Source of the DNA: Nitrospinota bacterium
GTDB taxonomy: Bacteria; Nitrospinota; Nitrospinia; Nitrospinales; Nitrospinaceae
Direction: 5' to 3'
Length of the DNA stretch: 24,370 nt
NCBI GenBank assembly: GCA_027298165.1
Contig: JAPUGN010000068.1
Location: 1-24,370 of the forward strand
How positions within the stretch are numbered: position 1 is the first letter of the stretch; every line of letters begins with the position of its first letter. The notes under the pieces are model-generated. The model did not search any database, had not been told where the DNA came from, and was given only the letters and a program-made list of their open reading frames with translations. This document shows positions 1-7,471 of this stretch, in pieces. The translations under genes and the position numbers were made by a program.

Positions 1-195
1 AAACAATTCATGCGCGGGATGATCTTCTTTTTTAAGTACTTCCGGCCATCTCGTGCCGGCGCCTTGAAAAAGAATGGAGACTTCCTTGCCGGCGCTTTTA
101 AAATCGTAAGCAGTGGCCAGACCGTTAAAGACTCGTCCCAAAGACTCTTCAGATCCTCCTTTGGGGTCGGATAGAATGATGATTGCAGTTTTCAT
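1..195 (-). CDS. DsrE-family protein, 3' end outside the window
   Basis: Reading the minus strand from the ATG at 195 gives 65 codons with no stop before the window edge. The product begins MKTAIIILSDPKGGSEESLG and continues with an alternating beta/alpha pattern (ESLGRVFNGLATAYDF, then KEVSILFQGAGTRW). This is the usual N-terminal half of DsrE/DsrF-like small proteins, which are about 110-120 residues long, so roughly half is missing. Family members handle sulfur or persulfide in some pathways, but most paralogues of this type have no assigned function, and the cysteine-bearing C-terminal part cannot be seen. A good Shine-Dalgarno (AAAGGAG) lies 8 bases before the ATG. The gene sits 41 bases downstream of the isochorismatase-like gene, in the same direction, and probably shares its sigma54 promoter. 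Confidence 0.75.
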   Translation of the reverse strand, partial: MKTAIIILSDPKGGSEESLGRVFNGLATAYDFKSAGKEVSILFQGAGTRWPEVLKKEDHPAHELF

Positions 196-236
196 TTGAG
201 TGGCTCCTTTTTTAAGTTTGTTAAAGGTTTTTTTAT

Positions 237-929
237 TTAAGAAATAGCAGTCACGGTTTCCTGTTGGGAAAAGGCCGCCACGGCTTCCTCGGTGGACCAA
301 ACGGTATTGGCCAGAAAACGAAAATTGGTCAGAGCCGCGTCATAGCCGTTGCCTTCCGGAACTATGGCGGCGGCGGTGGCATCTTTCACGACGGCCACTT
401 CAAAGCCCTGCTCCAGCAGTTCCCTCATGTGGCTTTCGACACAGAGGTTGGCCGACATGCCGGCGAGAACTACCTTGTCAATTCCGCGTTTTCTCAACTG
501 GAGGACGAGGTCGTTGGTTTCCGGCCCGTAGACTTTATGAGGGCTCACCACAACGGTATTTTCGTTCTCGATATATGGCTTGTACCGCTCCAGCCAATCG
601 GGACCCGACCCTTTGAAGTTGTCAAGATTCAGGGGACCCTTGCGGTCGAACATCTTGATGCTGTGCATCAGCTTCTCGAGTGCGCCCTCGAACTTCCATT
701 CGTGGTCGGTGGGGTAGTAGTAATGAGGGGAAATGAAAAGTGGAATGCCGTTTTCCCGGGCGGCCTTGAATAACGTTTCAATATTGGCAACTGTGTTGTT
801 TTCCTCAACGCTCTCACCGACCACGCCCCAGGTCACCCCTTGAGGACTTAAAAAATCATTTTGCGGATCGGTGACGACGAGCGCCGTGTTGGTTCTTTCG
901 ATTTGCATACCGGGATTTGGAAGTGCCAT
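237..929 (-). CDS. Isochorismatase-family cysteine hydrolase
   Basis: The 230-residue product has the isochorismatase/nicotinamidase-type alpha/beta fold. The catalytic triad is readable: D21 in TDPQNDF, K132 in VVVSPHKVYGPE, and C163 in GMSANLCVESH, where the family's usual cis-peptide sequence precedes the nucleophile. The length is normal for the family. Members hydrolyse isochorismate, nicotinamide, N-carbamoyl compounds and other amides, and the substrate here cannot be read from sequence. No signal peptide is seen, so it should be cytosolic. It is the first gene of a two-gene leftward unit with a DsrE-like protein. A -24/-12 promoter lies about 95-110 bases upstream, and a sigma54 activator is transcribed divergently. 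It is therefore probably induced by that activator and not housekeeping. The start ATG at 929 has AAAAAAGGAG upstream, which is a good ribosome site. Confidence 0.88.
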   Translation of the reverse strand: MALPNPGMQIERTNTALVVTDPQNDFLSPQGVTWGVVGESVEENNTVANIETLFKAARENGIPLFISPHYYYPTDHEWKFEGALEKLMHSIKMFDRKGPLNLDNFKGSGPDWLERYKPYIENENTVVVSPHKVYGPETNDLVLQLRKRGIDKVVLAGMSANLCVESHMRELLEQGFEVAVVKDATAAAIVPEGNGYDAALTNFRFLANTVWSTEEAVAAFSQQETVTAIS

Positions 930-1022
930 GGTGTTTCTCCTTTTTTAAGTTTTAAAAGTTTCACCTAAGGGAAGTACAGCTAAACCGTTTCATATTTTCT
1001 TTGCAGCATTAACTTGTATAAA

Positions 1023-1037
1023 GCATGTCCTGTGCCA
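1023..1037 (-). promoter_or_regulatory. Sigma54 (-24/-12) promoter for the hydrolase/DsrE genes
   Basis: The minus strand reads TGGCACAGGACATGC. It has the invariant GG of the -24 element, the GC of the -12 element and exactly 10 bases between them, matching consensus TGGCAC-N5-TTGC except for one base in the -12 box (ATGC for TTGC). It points toward the hydrolase gene, predicting a start site near 1011 and a leader of about 80 nt before the ATG at 929. A sigma54 activator gene lies immediately on the other side. Confidence 0.82.
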
Positions 1038-1106
1038 AAATGGAGGTATCTCATAACTACTCAATTTTAAAGGTATTATTCAATTAGAAGGCGGATCAAT
1101 TAAATG

Positions 1107-1156
1107 GCGAAATTTCGCTAATAGCGAAATTTAGTGGTCAATTTACGAAATTTGGG
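1107..1156. promoter_or_regulatory. Three CGAAATTT boxes, likely enhancer (UAS) of the sigma54 activator
   Basis: A perfect 12-bp palindrome GCGAAATTTCGC occupies 1107-1118. Two half-conserved copies follow: GCGAAATTTA at 1124-1133 and ACGAAATTTG at 1145-1154. The box centres are about 17 and 21 bp apart, close to two helical turns. The cluster lies about 95-140 bp upstream of the predicted sigma54 start site, the normal distance for an enhancer bound by a Fis-type activator. It also sits at the 5' end of the activator gene, which suggests autoregulation. Binding by this particular activator is inferred. Confidence 0.65.
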
Positions 1157-1169
1157 ATATATTACAGGC

Positions 1170-2660
1170 ATGAAAACGCATCCTGACATCTCAACGCCGG
1201 CGGAACCTGCGGATCAGGCCTTAAAGGATGTGCGCCACCTGAACAAGCTGATTTTGGAGTCGGCGGGCGAGGGCGTGTACGGTGTAGACCTTGAAGGGAA
1301 GACCACGTTTGTGAATCCCGCCGCGGAAAGAATGACCGGATACACCGCCAAGGAAATGATCGGAAACTGCCAACACAAACTGACTCACCATTCGAAACCC
1401 GACGGAACGGCCTATTCGAATTTGGAATGTCCTATTTATGCGGCTTTCAAGGATGGCAAAGTCCATACGGTTTCCAATGAGGTGTTTTGGCGAAAAGATG
1501 GGACATCCTTCCCGGTGGAGTATGTCAGCACTCCCATTTGGGAAAATCTGAAATTGCGGGGAGCGGTGGTCGTGTTCCGGGATATCAGCGAGCGCAAACA
1601 GGCGGAAGAGGAAATCCAGCGCCTGCGCCGTCAACTGGAATTGGAAAACGCCTATCTCAATGAAGAGGTGCTGGAAGCCCAGGCCTATGGTGAAATTGTC
1701 GGCAGCAGTCCGGCATTGGAAGGCATCTTGCGGCAAATCGAGATGGTGGGACCGACCGACGCCAGTGTGCTCATTACCGGCGAATCGGGCACCGGCAAGG
1801 AACTGGTGGCGCGGGAGATTCACAATCGCAGCGCACGCCGCAAACGCACCATGATCAAAGTCAATTGCGCGTCCATCCCCAAGGAGCTGTATGAAAGCGA
1901 ATTTTTCGGCCATGTCAAAGGCGCTTTCACGGGAGCCATCAAGGACCGGGCCGGCCGCTTTCAACTGGCCGATGGCGGCACGTTGTTCCTCGACGAGGTG
2001 GGCGAAATTCCTTTGGATCTCCAGAGCAAATTGCTGCGCGTTTTGCAGGAGGGCACTTATGAACGCATCGGCGATGAAAAAACCCGAACCACGGATGTAC
2101 GCATCATTGCCGCCACCAACCGCAATCTGAAAGAGGAGGTTTTGGCGAAACGTTTCCGCGAAGACCTGTACTACCGGCTGAACGTGTTCCCGATCGAGGT
2201 GCCGCCCCTGCGCCATCGAACCGAAGATATCCCCAGCCTGGCGTCCCGTTTTCTCAAACTGGCAGCGCAGAAATTGAACCTCCCGCTTCCCAGGTTCACA
2301 AAGGCCAATATGCTTGAGCTTCAAGGCTACGACTGGCCGGGCAATATCCGGGAATTGCAAAATGTGATCGAGCGCGCCGTCATCACCTCACGGTCCGGCA
2401 AACTGGCGTTCAACCTGACTCAGGGAAAACTGGGTAACGGAAGACGAGGGAAAGAGGCTACCCAGCCAAAGCCCGACAAGGGCAATCCAATCCTTACTGA
2501 AGAGGAAATGAAACTGCGGGACCGGGAGAACCTATTGAACGCCCTGCATCAAAGCGGCTGGAAAATCACCGGCGCCGGCGGCGCGGCGGAAATTCTGGGA
2601 ATGAAGCCGACCACCCTGCACTCGAAGATCAAAAAACTGGGTCTCCAAAAACCGGATTAG
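1170..2660 (+). CDS. PAS-domain sigma54-dependent transcriptional activator (enhancer-binding protein)
   Basis: Counted from the ATG at 1170 the protein has 496 residues. A PAS domain covers about 20-140, followed by a short coiled-coil linker (SERKQAEEEIQRLRRQLELE), a sigma54 AAA+ domain about 175-410, and a Fis-type helix-turn-helix at the C terminus (AAEILGMKPTTLHSKIKKLGL). The AAA+ part has Walker A GESGTGKE at 204-211, the sigma54-contacting loop GAFTGA at 251-256, Walker B GGTLFLDEVGE and the LYYRLNVFPI segment, so it should be an active ATPase. The signal is probably sensed by the PAS domain, and there is no receiver domain. An in-frame GTG at 1134 could extend the protein by 12 residues. 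I prefer 1170 because the third CGAAATTT box would otherwise lie inside the gene and neither start has a strong ribosome site. Its divergent targets are the hydrolase and DsrE genes. Confidence 0.9.
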   Translation: MKTHPDISTPAEPADQALKDVRHLNKLILESAGEGVYGVDLEGKTTFVNPAAERMTGYTAKEMIGNCQHKLTHHSKPDGTAYSNLECPIYAAFKDGKVHTVSNEVFWRKDGTSFPVEYVSTPIWENLKLRGAVVVFRDISERKQAEEEIQRLRRQLELENAYLNEEVLEAQAYGEIVGSSPALEGILRQIEMVGPTDASVLITGESGTGKELVAREIHNRSARRKRTMIKVNCASIPKELYESEFFGHVKGAFTGAIKDRAGRFQLADGGTLFLDEVGEIPLDLQSKLLRVLQEGTYERIGDEKTRTTDVRIIAATNRNLKEEVLAKRFREDLYYRLNVFPIEVPPLRHRTEDIPSLASRFLKLAAQKLNLPLPRFTKANMLELQGYDWPGNIRELQNVIERAVITSRSGKLAFNLTQGKLGNGRRGKEATQPKPDKGNPILTEEEMKLRDRENLLNALHQSGWKITGAGGAAEILGMKPTTLHSKIKKLGLQKPD

Positions 2661-2683
2661 CTGGATCGTATGGTTGATTTTGA

Positions 2684-4177
2684 TTATGAGTATTTTTTCA
2701 ATTTAAATTCCCAGCCCAGCGCCAGATAGAACGGGAGATATTCGAACCAGGAGATCCAGGCGGAATAGTGCTGGAGGTCCTGGTAGTCGAAATAGAAGTC
2801 GAGGTAATAGAGGCCGACCAGTCCGGTCAATAAAATCCCCGCGCGCCAGGGGAAGATGCACAGGAAGGGCACCAGCCAGCACAGGTACCACGGATTCTGC
2901 ACCGGGCTCAACAGGAATACCAGCGCCATAATAATAAAGAAGGGTTCCAGTACCGCGCGCGGCTCCGGGTGCTCGGCTTCTTTTCGCCAGAACAACAGGA
3001 CCAGCATCACCGCGCCGAGCAGACACGCCACGGTAATCTTGGCCAGCAGAGACGGCAGGTCGTAGGAGAAGGGGACGGGTCCCGCCGACTCCACAAACCA
3101 TCCGAAGAACCCTACGAGAAGCGCGAATAGGCTGTCGTTTTGTTGCCAGCGCGTGGCGAATTCCTGCAGGCCGGAAAAATTCTGCCAGCCGATCTCGATA
3201 AACGGCAGGTAGAAAACCGCCACGATGCCGCCGAAGATCAAAACACTAAGGCTGCATTTCAGCAAGGAATTTTTGGTGCGGGCCTTGCCCGCCCGCCATT
3301 GTTGCTGGATCAGCAGAGGCAGCAGGATGGCGGGGTACAGTTTGCCCACCACGCTGAGCGCGAGGAACGCGTTCGCCGCGAAGAACCGCTGCTTCACCAC
3401 AAAGAATAACGTGCCACACAGCATGGCGATGCCGATGATGTCGAGGTGCGTCGAGTTGAACGTCTCTTTGATGACCAAGGGACACCAGAAATACACCATC
3501 GCCCACAGGCGGCTCATCCCCAGGGCTTCCAGCGTCCATACGATAAACATCAGCGCCATCAGGTCGAACATCAAAAACAAGAGGCGCAGGGTGAGGATGC
3601 TGTCAGGTTGAATATGGTGCGCCAGCCGGAACACGCATTGCGCCAGCGGCGGATAAAGCGTCGCCACCTGGGGGTGGTTGATGCGTTCCTGATAGACCAG
3701 GCTTTCCGGGCTTTCCCATTTCAGATCGTAAAGCCGGGACAGCTCGTCGATACTTTGCGGGTCGTACCGGCGCTCGAACCCTTCCGGGTCCTGAATGAGA
3801 AATTCCTTGAGGCGCGTCACCTCCATCGGCGAGAACTTGTAGGGATTGACCTCGTGGGCGAACACCTTGCCGTCCCACAGGTAACGGTACACATCGTCCT
3901 CCTGAATTTGTTGCGCGGGCAGCAGGGCGGCGCGGAACAGCAGGCCGAGCGCGACCAGTGTCCAGAACAGGCGGGTGTCATCGCCCGTTCGTTTCCAGAT
4001 CACCCACACCGCCCCGGCGTAGCAGGCGAACAGGCTGAAATAGATTGCCAGGTACAGCAGGATTGGCCGGTCGCGGTAGCCCTGTCCCCAGTTGAACTCA
4101 TATGAGATGTGCCACACCGCTAGGTAAAGCACCAGGCTGAGGATTCCGAGAAGGATCAGGAGGATTCGTGGTCGCAT
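2684..4177 (-). CDS. Polytopic GT-C-type glycosyltransferase (GT87/mannosyltransferase-like)
   Basis: The 497-residue protein has about ten hydrophobic segments distributed over its length. The motif EDDVYRYLWDG at 93-103 follows the first membrane segments and leads into EVNPYKFSP. This acidic loop is typical of GT-C enzymes that use polyprenyl-phosphate sugars, such as PIG-M/PMT-like and GT87 proteins. The likely role is transfer of a hexose at the outer face of the inner membrane onto a lipid or envelope glycan, but donor and acceptor are unknown. It is tail to tail with the sigma54 activator (23 bases apart), stands alone and has no obvious partner glycan genes. No Shine-Dalgarno directly precedes the ATG. 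A GGAGATT on the minus strand lies about 25 bases upstream inside a small inverted repeat. Confidence 0.75.
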   Translation of the reverse strand: MRPRILLILLGILSLVLYLAVWHISYEFNWGQGYRDRPILLYLAIYFSLFACYAGAVWVIWKRTGDDTRLFWTLVALGLLFRAALLPAQQIQEDDVYRYLWDGKVFAHEVNPYKFSPMEVTRLKEFLIQDPEGFERRYDPQSIDELSRLYDLKWESPESLVYQERINHPQVATLYPPLAQCVFRLAHHIQPDSILTLRLLFLMFDLMALMFIVWTLEALGMSRLWAMVYFWCPLVIKETFNSTHLDIIGIAMLCGTLFFVVKQRFFAANAFLALSVVGKLYPAILLPLLIQQQWRAGKARTKNSLLKCSLSVLIFGGIVAVFYLPFIEIGWQNFSGLQEFATRWQQNDSLFALLVGFFGWFVESAGPVPFSYDLPSLLAKITVACLLGAVMLVLLFWRKEAEHPEPRAVLEPFFIIMALVFLLSPVQNPWYLCWLVPFLCIFPWRAGILLTGLVGLYYLDFYFDYQDLQHYSAWISWFEYLPFYLALGWEFKLKKYS

Positions 4178-4182
4178 AAGCC

Positions 4183-4208
4183 GGAGATTTTTATATCAAT
4201 CAATCTCC
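4183..4208. repeat. Inverted repeat in the leader of the glycosyltransferase gene
   Basis: GGAGATT at 4183-4189 and AATCTCC at 4202-4208 form a perfect 7-bp inverted repeat with a 12-base spacer, just upstream of the minus-strand ATG at 4177. On the minus strand the distal arm carries the only Shine-Dalgarno-like GGAG, which would be buried in the hairpin. The rest of the 185-base divergent gap (4178-4362) is AT-rich, and I see no convincing -35/-10 pair in it. Confidence 0.4.
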
Positions 4209-4362
4209 TCCATTGTAATATCGGTGTCCGCATAATTGGAGTTATAAATTCAAAAACAATCGATTAACCCATACCCAAGCCCCGGCGGCGAAATTAAGGC
4301 TAGGCAAAGCCCCGGATTCTTTCTAAAATAGAATTATTAACACGTTATGCGATCAAAGCGGG

Positions 4363-6648
4363 GTGACCCTGGTGGAACGGAAAAAAACCTTCGGCTGGAG
4401 TTCAATTGACGACGTATTGGCCCAAGCGGTCCAATCACTGCCCGAAACACCCGATTCGGATTTGAACCGGATCAACCTGCACTGGACTCTGGCGGCCGGC
4501 AAGGAAATCGGAGACCGGTCACGGGTGGTTAAAGTCGCGCAAGGCACTCTTTTTGTGGAGGTTATGGGTGCGGAATGGGTTCCCGTGGTGGCTACCTACG
4601 AGGGGAAAATCCTGTGGAAATTGAATAAAATATTTGATTCCAAAGGCTTTACAGGGATAATACTTAAACAGGTGGAAACCCTTCCCGGTAAACCCGACAA
4701 ACCCGTAATCGTCCCGGCGTCCCCGGGCCGTCAGCCCAATCAAACTTTGGACAAGCATGCCGTTGCCCGAGAGGAACATGTGAAACCGATATCCGATCCC
4801 GAATTGCGAGAGCGTCTTTCCCGCCTGAACGCGAAACTGCGTTTCGTCACCCTGGCACTGGTTTGTATGGGGTTGCTGGCCAATTGCGCGACCCAGCAAA
4901 CCGCCGCCCGCTCCAATACGGCCAGGAAAGCCCTGCTGGTCACGGCAAAATCCTCGTACGCTGTTCGGCAGATCCAACAGCTTAAGGAAAAATATCCCGA
5001 CCGCAATTATCGGGACCCGCGCGCGTATTTTCATTATTTGAAAGCGAACAAATTTGAGCGGAGCGGGGATTTCGACGAGGCCGCCCGGCAGTATTCCCTG
5101 GTGGTTTTATTCGATCCGACCCGTGAAGACCTGCACACCCATCTGATCAGCCTGTACTTGCGCACCGGCCAGTTCAAGCTGGGGCTGGAAGCCGGGCAAG
5201 AGGCCATCGAACGATTTCCGAACAATGTGCGGATCCACATGATCATGGGCGATATTTTAGCCAGTCAGGCCAAGTATCGGGAAGCGTTGGATCATTATAA
5301 CAAAGTCATGGAGGTGGATCCGGACAACGCCCGTGCCTATCTGCTGGCCGGTTACACGATGAGGTCGATGAAGCAATATGAAAATGCCCGTGAGCTGTTC
5401 CGCAAGGTCACCGAGGCAGACCCGGCCAATCCGCTGGGGTATCATTATCTGGGGTTCGCCCTGGCGCGCACTGGCGAGATGGAAAGCGCCGAGGAAAAAT
5501 TCAAAAAATCGCTGAACCTGCGCCCCAGTTTCATCGAAGCCCGGGAAAACCTGGCCCGCGTATTGGAACTGCAGAAGAAGTATCCGGAAGCGATGGAGCA
5601 GTACAAAATCATTTTGAAACTGAAACCCGGCGATAAAAAAATCAGCGAGCATATAAAACATATCCATGACTTTACGGCCGCCGAGTCGGTCGACAATGTC
5701 GAAATGGCGGAAGTGCCTCCTTTCGAGCCCGATGAAGCCAACATCCATACCCAGATCGGAATCATTTTTTATGAACAGGCCGTGTATATGGAAGCGGTGG
5801 ACGAGTTCCGTCTCGCTCTGGCCAATGAAGAAAACAAGGAACTGCGTCTGGTGATTGCCAAGATTTATGAACTGTTGGGCCGCATGGATAAAGCCATCAC
5901 CGAAGTGGAAGCCTACCGGGAAGCCGGCGTCGGCGAGGATTCGGTTGAAATCCTGTTGAACCTGGCGCGGCTGTACGGCCTCAACAAGGAGATGAAGAAA
6001 TCCATCGAGCTTCTGCAACGCGCCGTGGCCATGGAGCCGGAGAACGACCGCTTATATCACGCGCTGGCCCTGGCCCACATGTCGCTCAACGAATACGAGA
6101 ACGCTCATCGCAATATCAACAAAGCGATCGGTCTCAACAACAAGAAAGACACTTATTACTTCGAGCAGGGTGCACTGCTCGAACGGTTGGGGCGCTATGA
6201 CCAGGCCATCGTCAGCATGAAGCAGACCCTGGAGATCAATCCGCATCATTCCAACGCGCACAATTTCATCGGCTATATTTATGCCACCCAGGGCGTGGAG
6301 CTCGACAAGGCGTTGGGGCATCTGGAGCAGGCCCTCATCATTCAGCCACGCAACGGTTATTTCTTGGACAGCCTGGGATGGATCTATCACAAAAAAGGCG
6401 AATTCGTGCAGGCGCTGGCACATATCAAAAAAGCCATGGTGTACGCCCAGCCCGATCCGGTACTCTACGATCACTTGGGGGATGTGCATTTTTCCATGGA
6501 AAACATGACCGAAGCGCGTAAAGCCTGGAAGACCAGCTTGGCGTTGACGATAAAGAGACTGGAAGACCCGACCGGAGAAGTTCCCAATCCCGACAAACTC
6601 CGGGAGAAGATCCGTAATGCGGACCAATTAATATTGCAAAGTTTTTGA
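4363..6648 (+). CDS. DUF721 (DciA-like) domain in frame with a TPR lipoprotein
   Basis: One uninterrupted 761-residue frame holds two unlike parts. Residues 8-105 resemble the DUF721/DciA family (IDDVLAQAVQ, LHWTLAAGKEIGDRSRVVKV, GTLFVEVMGAEWV), a small DNA- or helicase-associated domain. A linker with DPELRERLSRL leads to a hydrophobic stretch and a lipobox LLANC at C175. After that come many tetratricopeptide repeats from about 220 to 740 (for example LGWIYHKKGEFVQALAHIKKAM). The second part by itself is a typical outer-membrane TPR lipoprotein like those found beside LolB-like proteins. An internal GTG at 4780 has GAGAGG five bases upstream and could start a separate lipoprotein with a signal peptide ending at C175. 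So this may be two overlapping in-frame products and not one fusion. The start GTG at 4363 is weak; GTG 4372 is an alternative. The next gene, a LolB-like lipoprotein, follows after 24 bases. Confidence 0.8.
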   Translation: MTLVERKKTFGWSSIDDVLAQAVQSLPETPDSDLNRINLHWTLAAGKEIGDRSRVVKVAQGTLFVEVMGAEWVPVVATYEGKILWKLNKIFDSKGFTGIILKQVETLPGKPDKPVIVPASPGRQPNQTLDKHAVAREEHVKPISDPELRERLSRLNAKLRFVTLALVCMGLLANCATQQTAARSNTARKALLVTAKSSYAVRQIQQLKEKYPDRNYRDPRAYFHYLKANKFERSGDFDEAARQYSLVVLFDPTREDLHTHLISLYLRTGQFKLGLEAGQEAIERFPNNVRIHMIMGDILASQAKYREALDHYNKVMEVDPDNARAYLLAGYTMRSMKQYENARELFRKVTEADPANPLGYHYLGFALARTGEMESAEEKFKKSLNLRPSFIEARENLARVLELQKKYPEAMEQYKIILKLKPGDKKISEHIKHIHDFTAAESVDNVEMAEVPPFEPDEANIHTQIGIIFYEQAVYMEAVDEFRLALANEENKELRLVIAKIYELLGRMDKAITEVEAYREAGVGEDSVEILLNLARLYGLNKEMKKSIELLQRAVAMEPENDRLYHALALAHMSLNEYENAHRNINKAIGLNNKKDTYYFEQGALLERLGRYDQAIVSMKQTLEINPHHSNAHNFIGYIYATQGVELDKALGHLEQALIIQPRNGYFLDSLGWIYHKKGEFVQALAHIKKAMVYAQPDPVLYDHLGDVHFSMENMTEARKAWKTSLALTIKRLEDPTGEVPNPDKLREKIRNADQLILQSF

Positions 6649-6672
6649 TTCCCCTCCCACTCATTCATAGCC

Positions 6673-7458
6673 ATGAAGCGTACCCTGAAATTTCCGCTAC
6701 TCCTGTGTTTGCTGACGGGAATCTTGGCGGCATGCGAAACGCTCCCGCCGCCCAAACCGATCCCGCCGCCTACCCAGGCGGTTACGCTCGACGAGATTTC
6801 CCAAAGCCTGACGGCTCGGCAGGACGCGATTCGCAATGTCCGGTCACTGGTAAAAACCGCCATCAAAACCAAAAAGGGTAATCATTCTCTCAAGCAGGTG
6901 TTGCTGATGGAGGGCGACACGGCGTTGCGGCTCGACACTCTGAGTGTATTTAACCAAACCCTTGCCGTATTGATTTCCGAAGGCGATCGTATCCTGTTGT
7001 ACGATACCGACAGCAACCGCCTGTACCGTGGCGCGGAAGTGTGGGACATCATGACCCGGACGTTTGGAACCGTGTTTGATTTCCGCGAATACGTCAGCGT
7101 ACTTTCCGGCAAGATTCCCCGGCTGGCGGAGTTGACTCTGCAGGACGTCCGCTGGAATTCCAAAACCGGCACCTATGATGTATCCACCGTCGATCCCCGG
7201 CGCAACGAACAACTGAACATCGGCGTGGATCCCAAAACTCTTTTGCCGGTCCGGCTCGTCAAATGGAAAGACCGGCAACTCCTGTATGTGGTTCTGTGGG
7301 AAGACTATCAGGAAACACCCGGTCAGCCGCCGTTTCCCCATGTCATCACCGTGCAACGTCCATTAAGAGGCGAGGTGGTCATAAAATTCAAAAATCCTCT
7401 TATTAATCAGGGGTTACCTGAAGACGCTTTTCAATTGAACCTGCCCACCCGCGATTGA
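6673..7458 (+). CDS. LolB-like outer-membrane lipoprotein
   Basis: The 261-residue product opens with a clean lipoprotein signal peptide (MKRTLKFPLL, hydrophobic core, ILAAC with C21 as the lipidated cysteine), then a proline-rich stretch PPPKPIPPP. The body has the alternating beta-strand pattern of LolB/LolA-like and DUF4292 proteins (LKQVLLMEGDTALRLDTLSVFNQ, ISEGDRILLYDTDSNRLYRG, GVDPKTLLPVRLVKW). LolB accepts lipoproteins from LolA and inserts them into the outer membrane; whether this distant relative does so is inferred. Context supports the call, because LolB homologues commonly sit next to ispE and prs, exactly as here, with ispE 13 bases downstream. No Shine-Dalgarno is evident. It likely belongs to the same transcript as the TPR lipoprotein upstream, and both proteins would act at the outer membrane. 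Confidence 0.78.
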   Translation: MKRTLKFPLLLCLLTGILAACETLPPPKPIPPPTQAVTLDEISQSLTARQDAIRNVRSLVKTAIKTKKGNHSLKQVLLMEGDTALRLDTLSVFNQTLAVLISEGDRILLYDTDSNRLYRGAEVWDIMTRTFGTVFDFREYVSVLSGKIPRLAELTLQDVRWNSKTGTYDVSTVDPRRNEQLNIGVDPKTLLPVRLVKWKDRQLLYVVLWEDYQETPGQPPFPHVITVQRPLRGEVVIKFKNPLINQGLPEDAFQLNLPTRD

Positions 7459-7471
7459 ACCCGCCCGACCG

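Noticed and set aside
264..773. Long plus-strand open frame opposite the isochorismatase gene
   Set aside because: It is the complement of a gene with an intact catalytic triad; its own translation shows no domain and has no ribosome site.
1221..2360. 379-codon minus-strand open frame opposite the sigma54 activator
   Set aside because: The opposite strand encodes a complete AAA+ activator; the antisense translation is His/Gln-rich and resembles no family, as expected for a shadow of a GC-rich gene.
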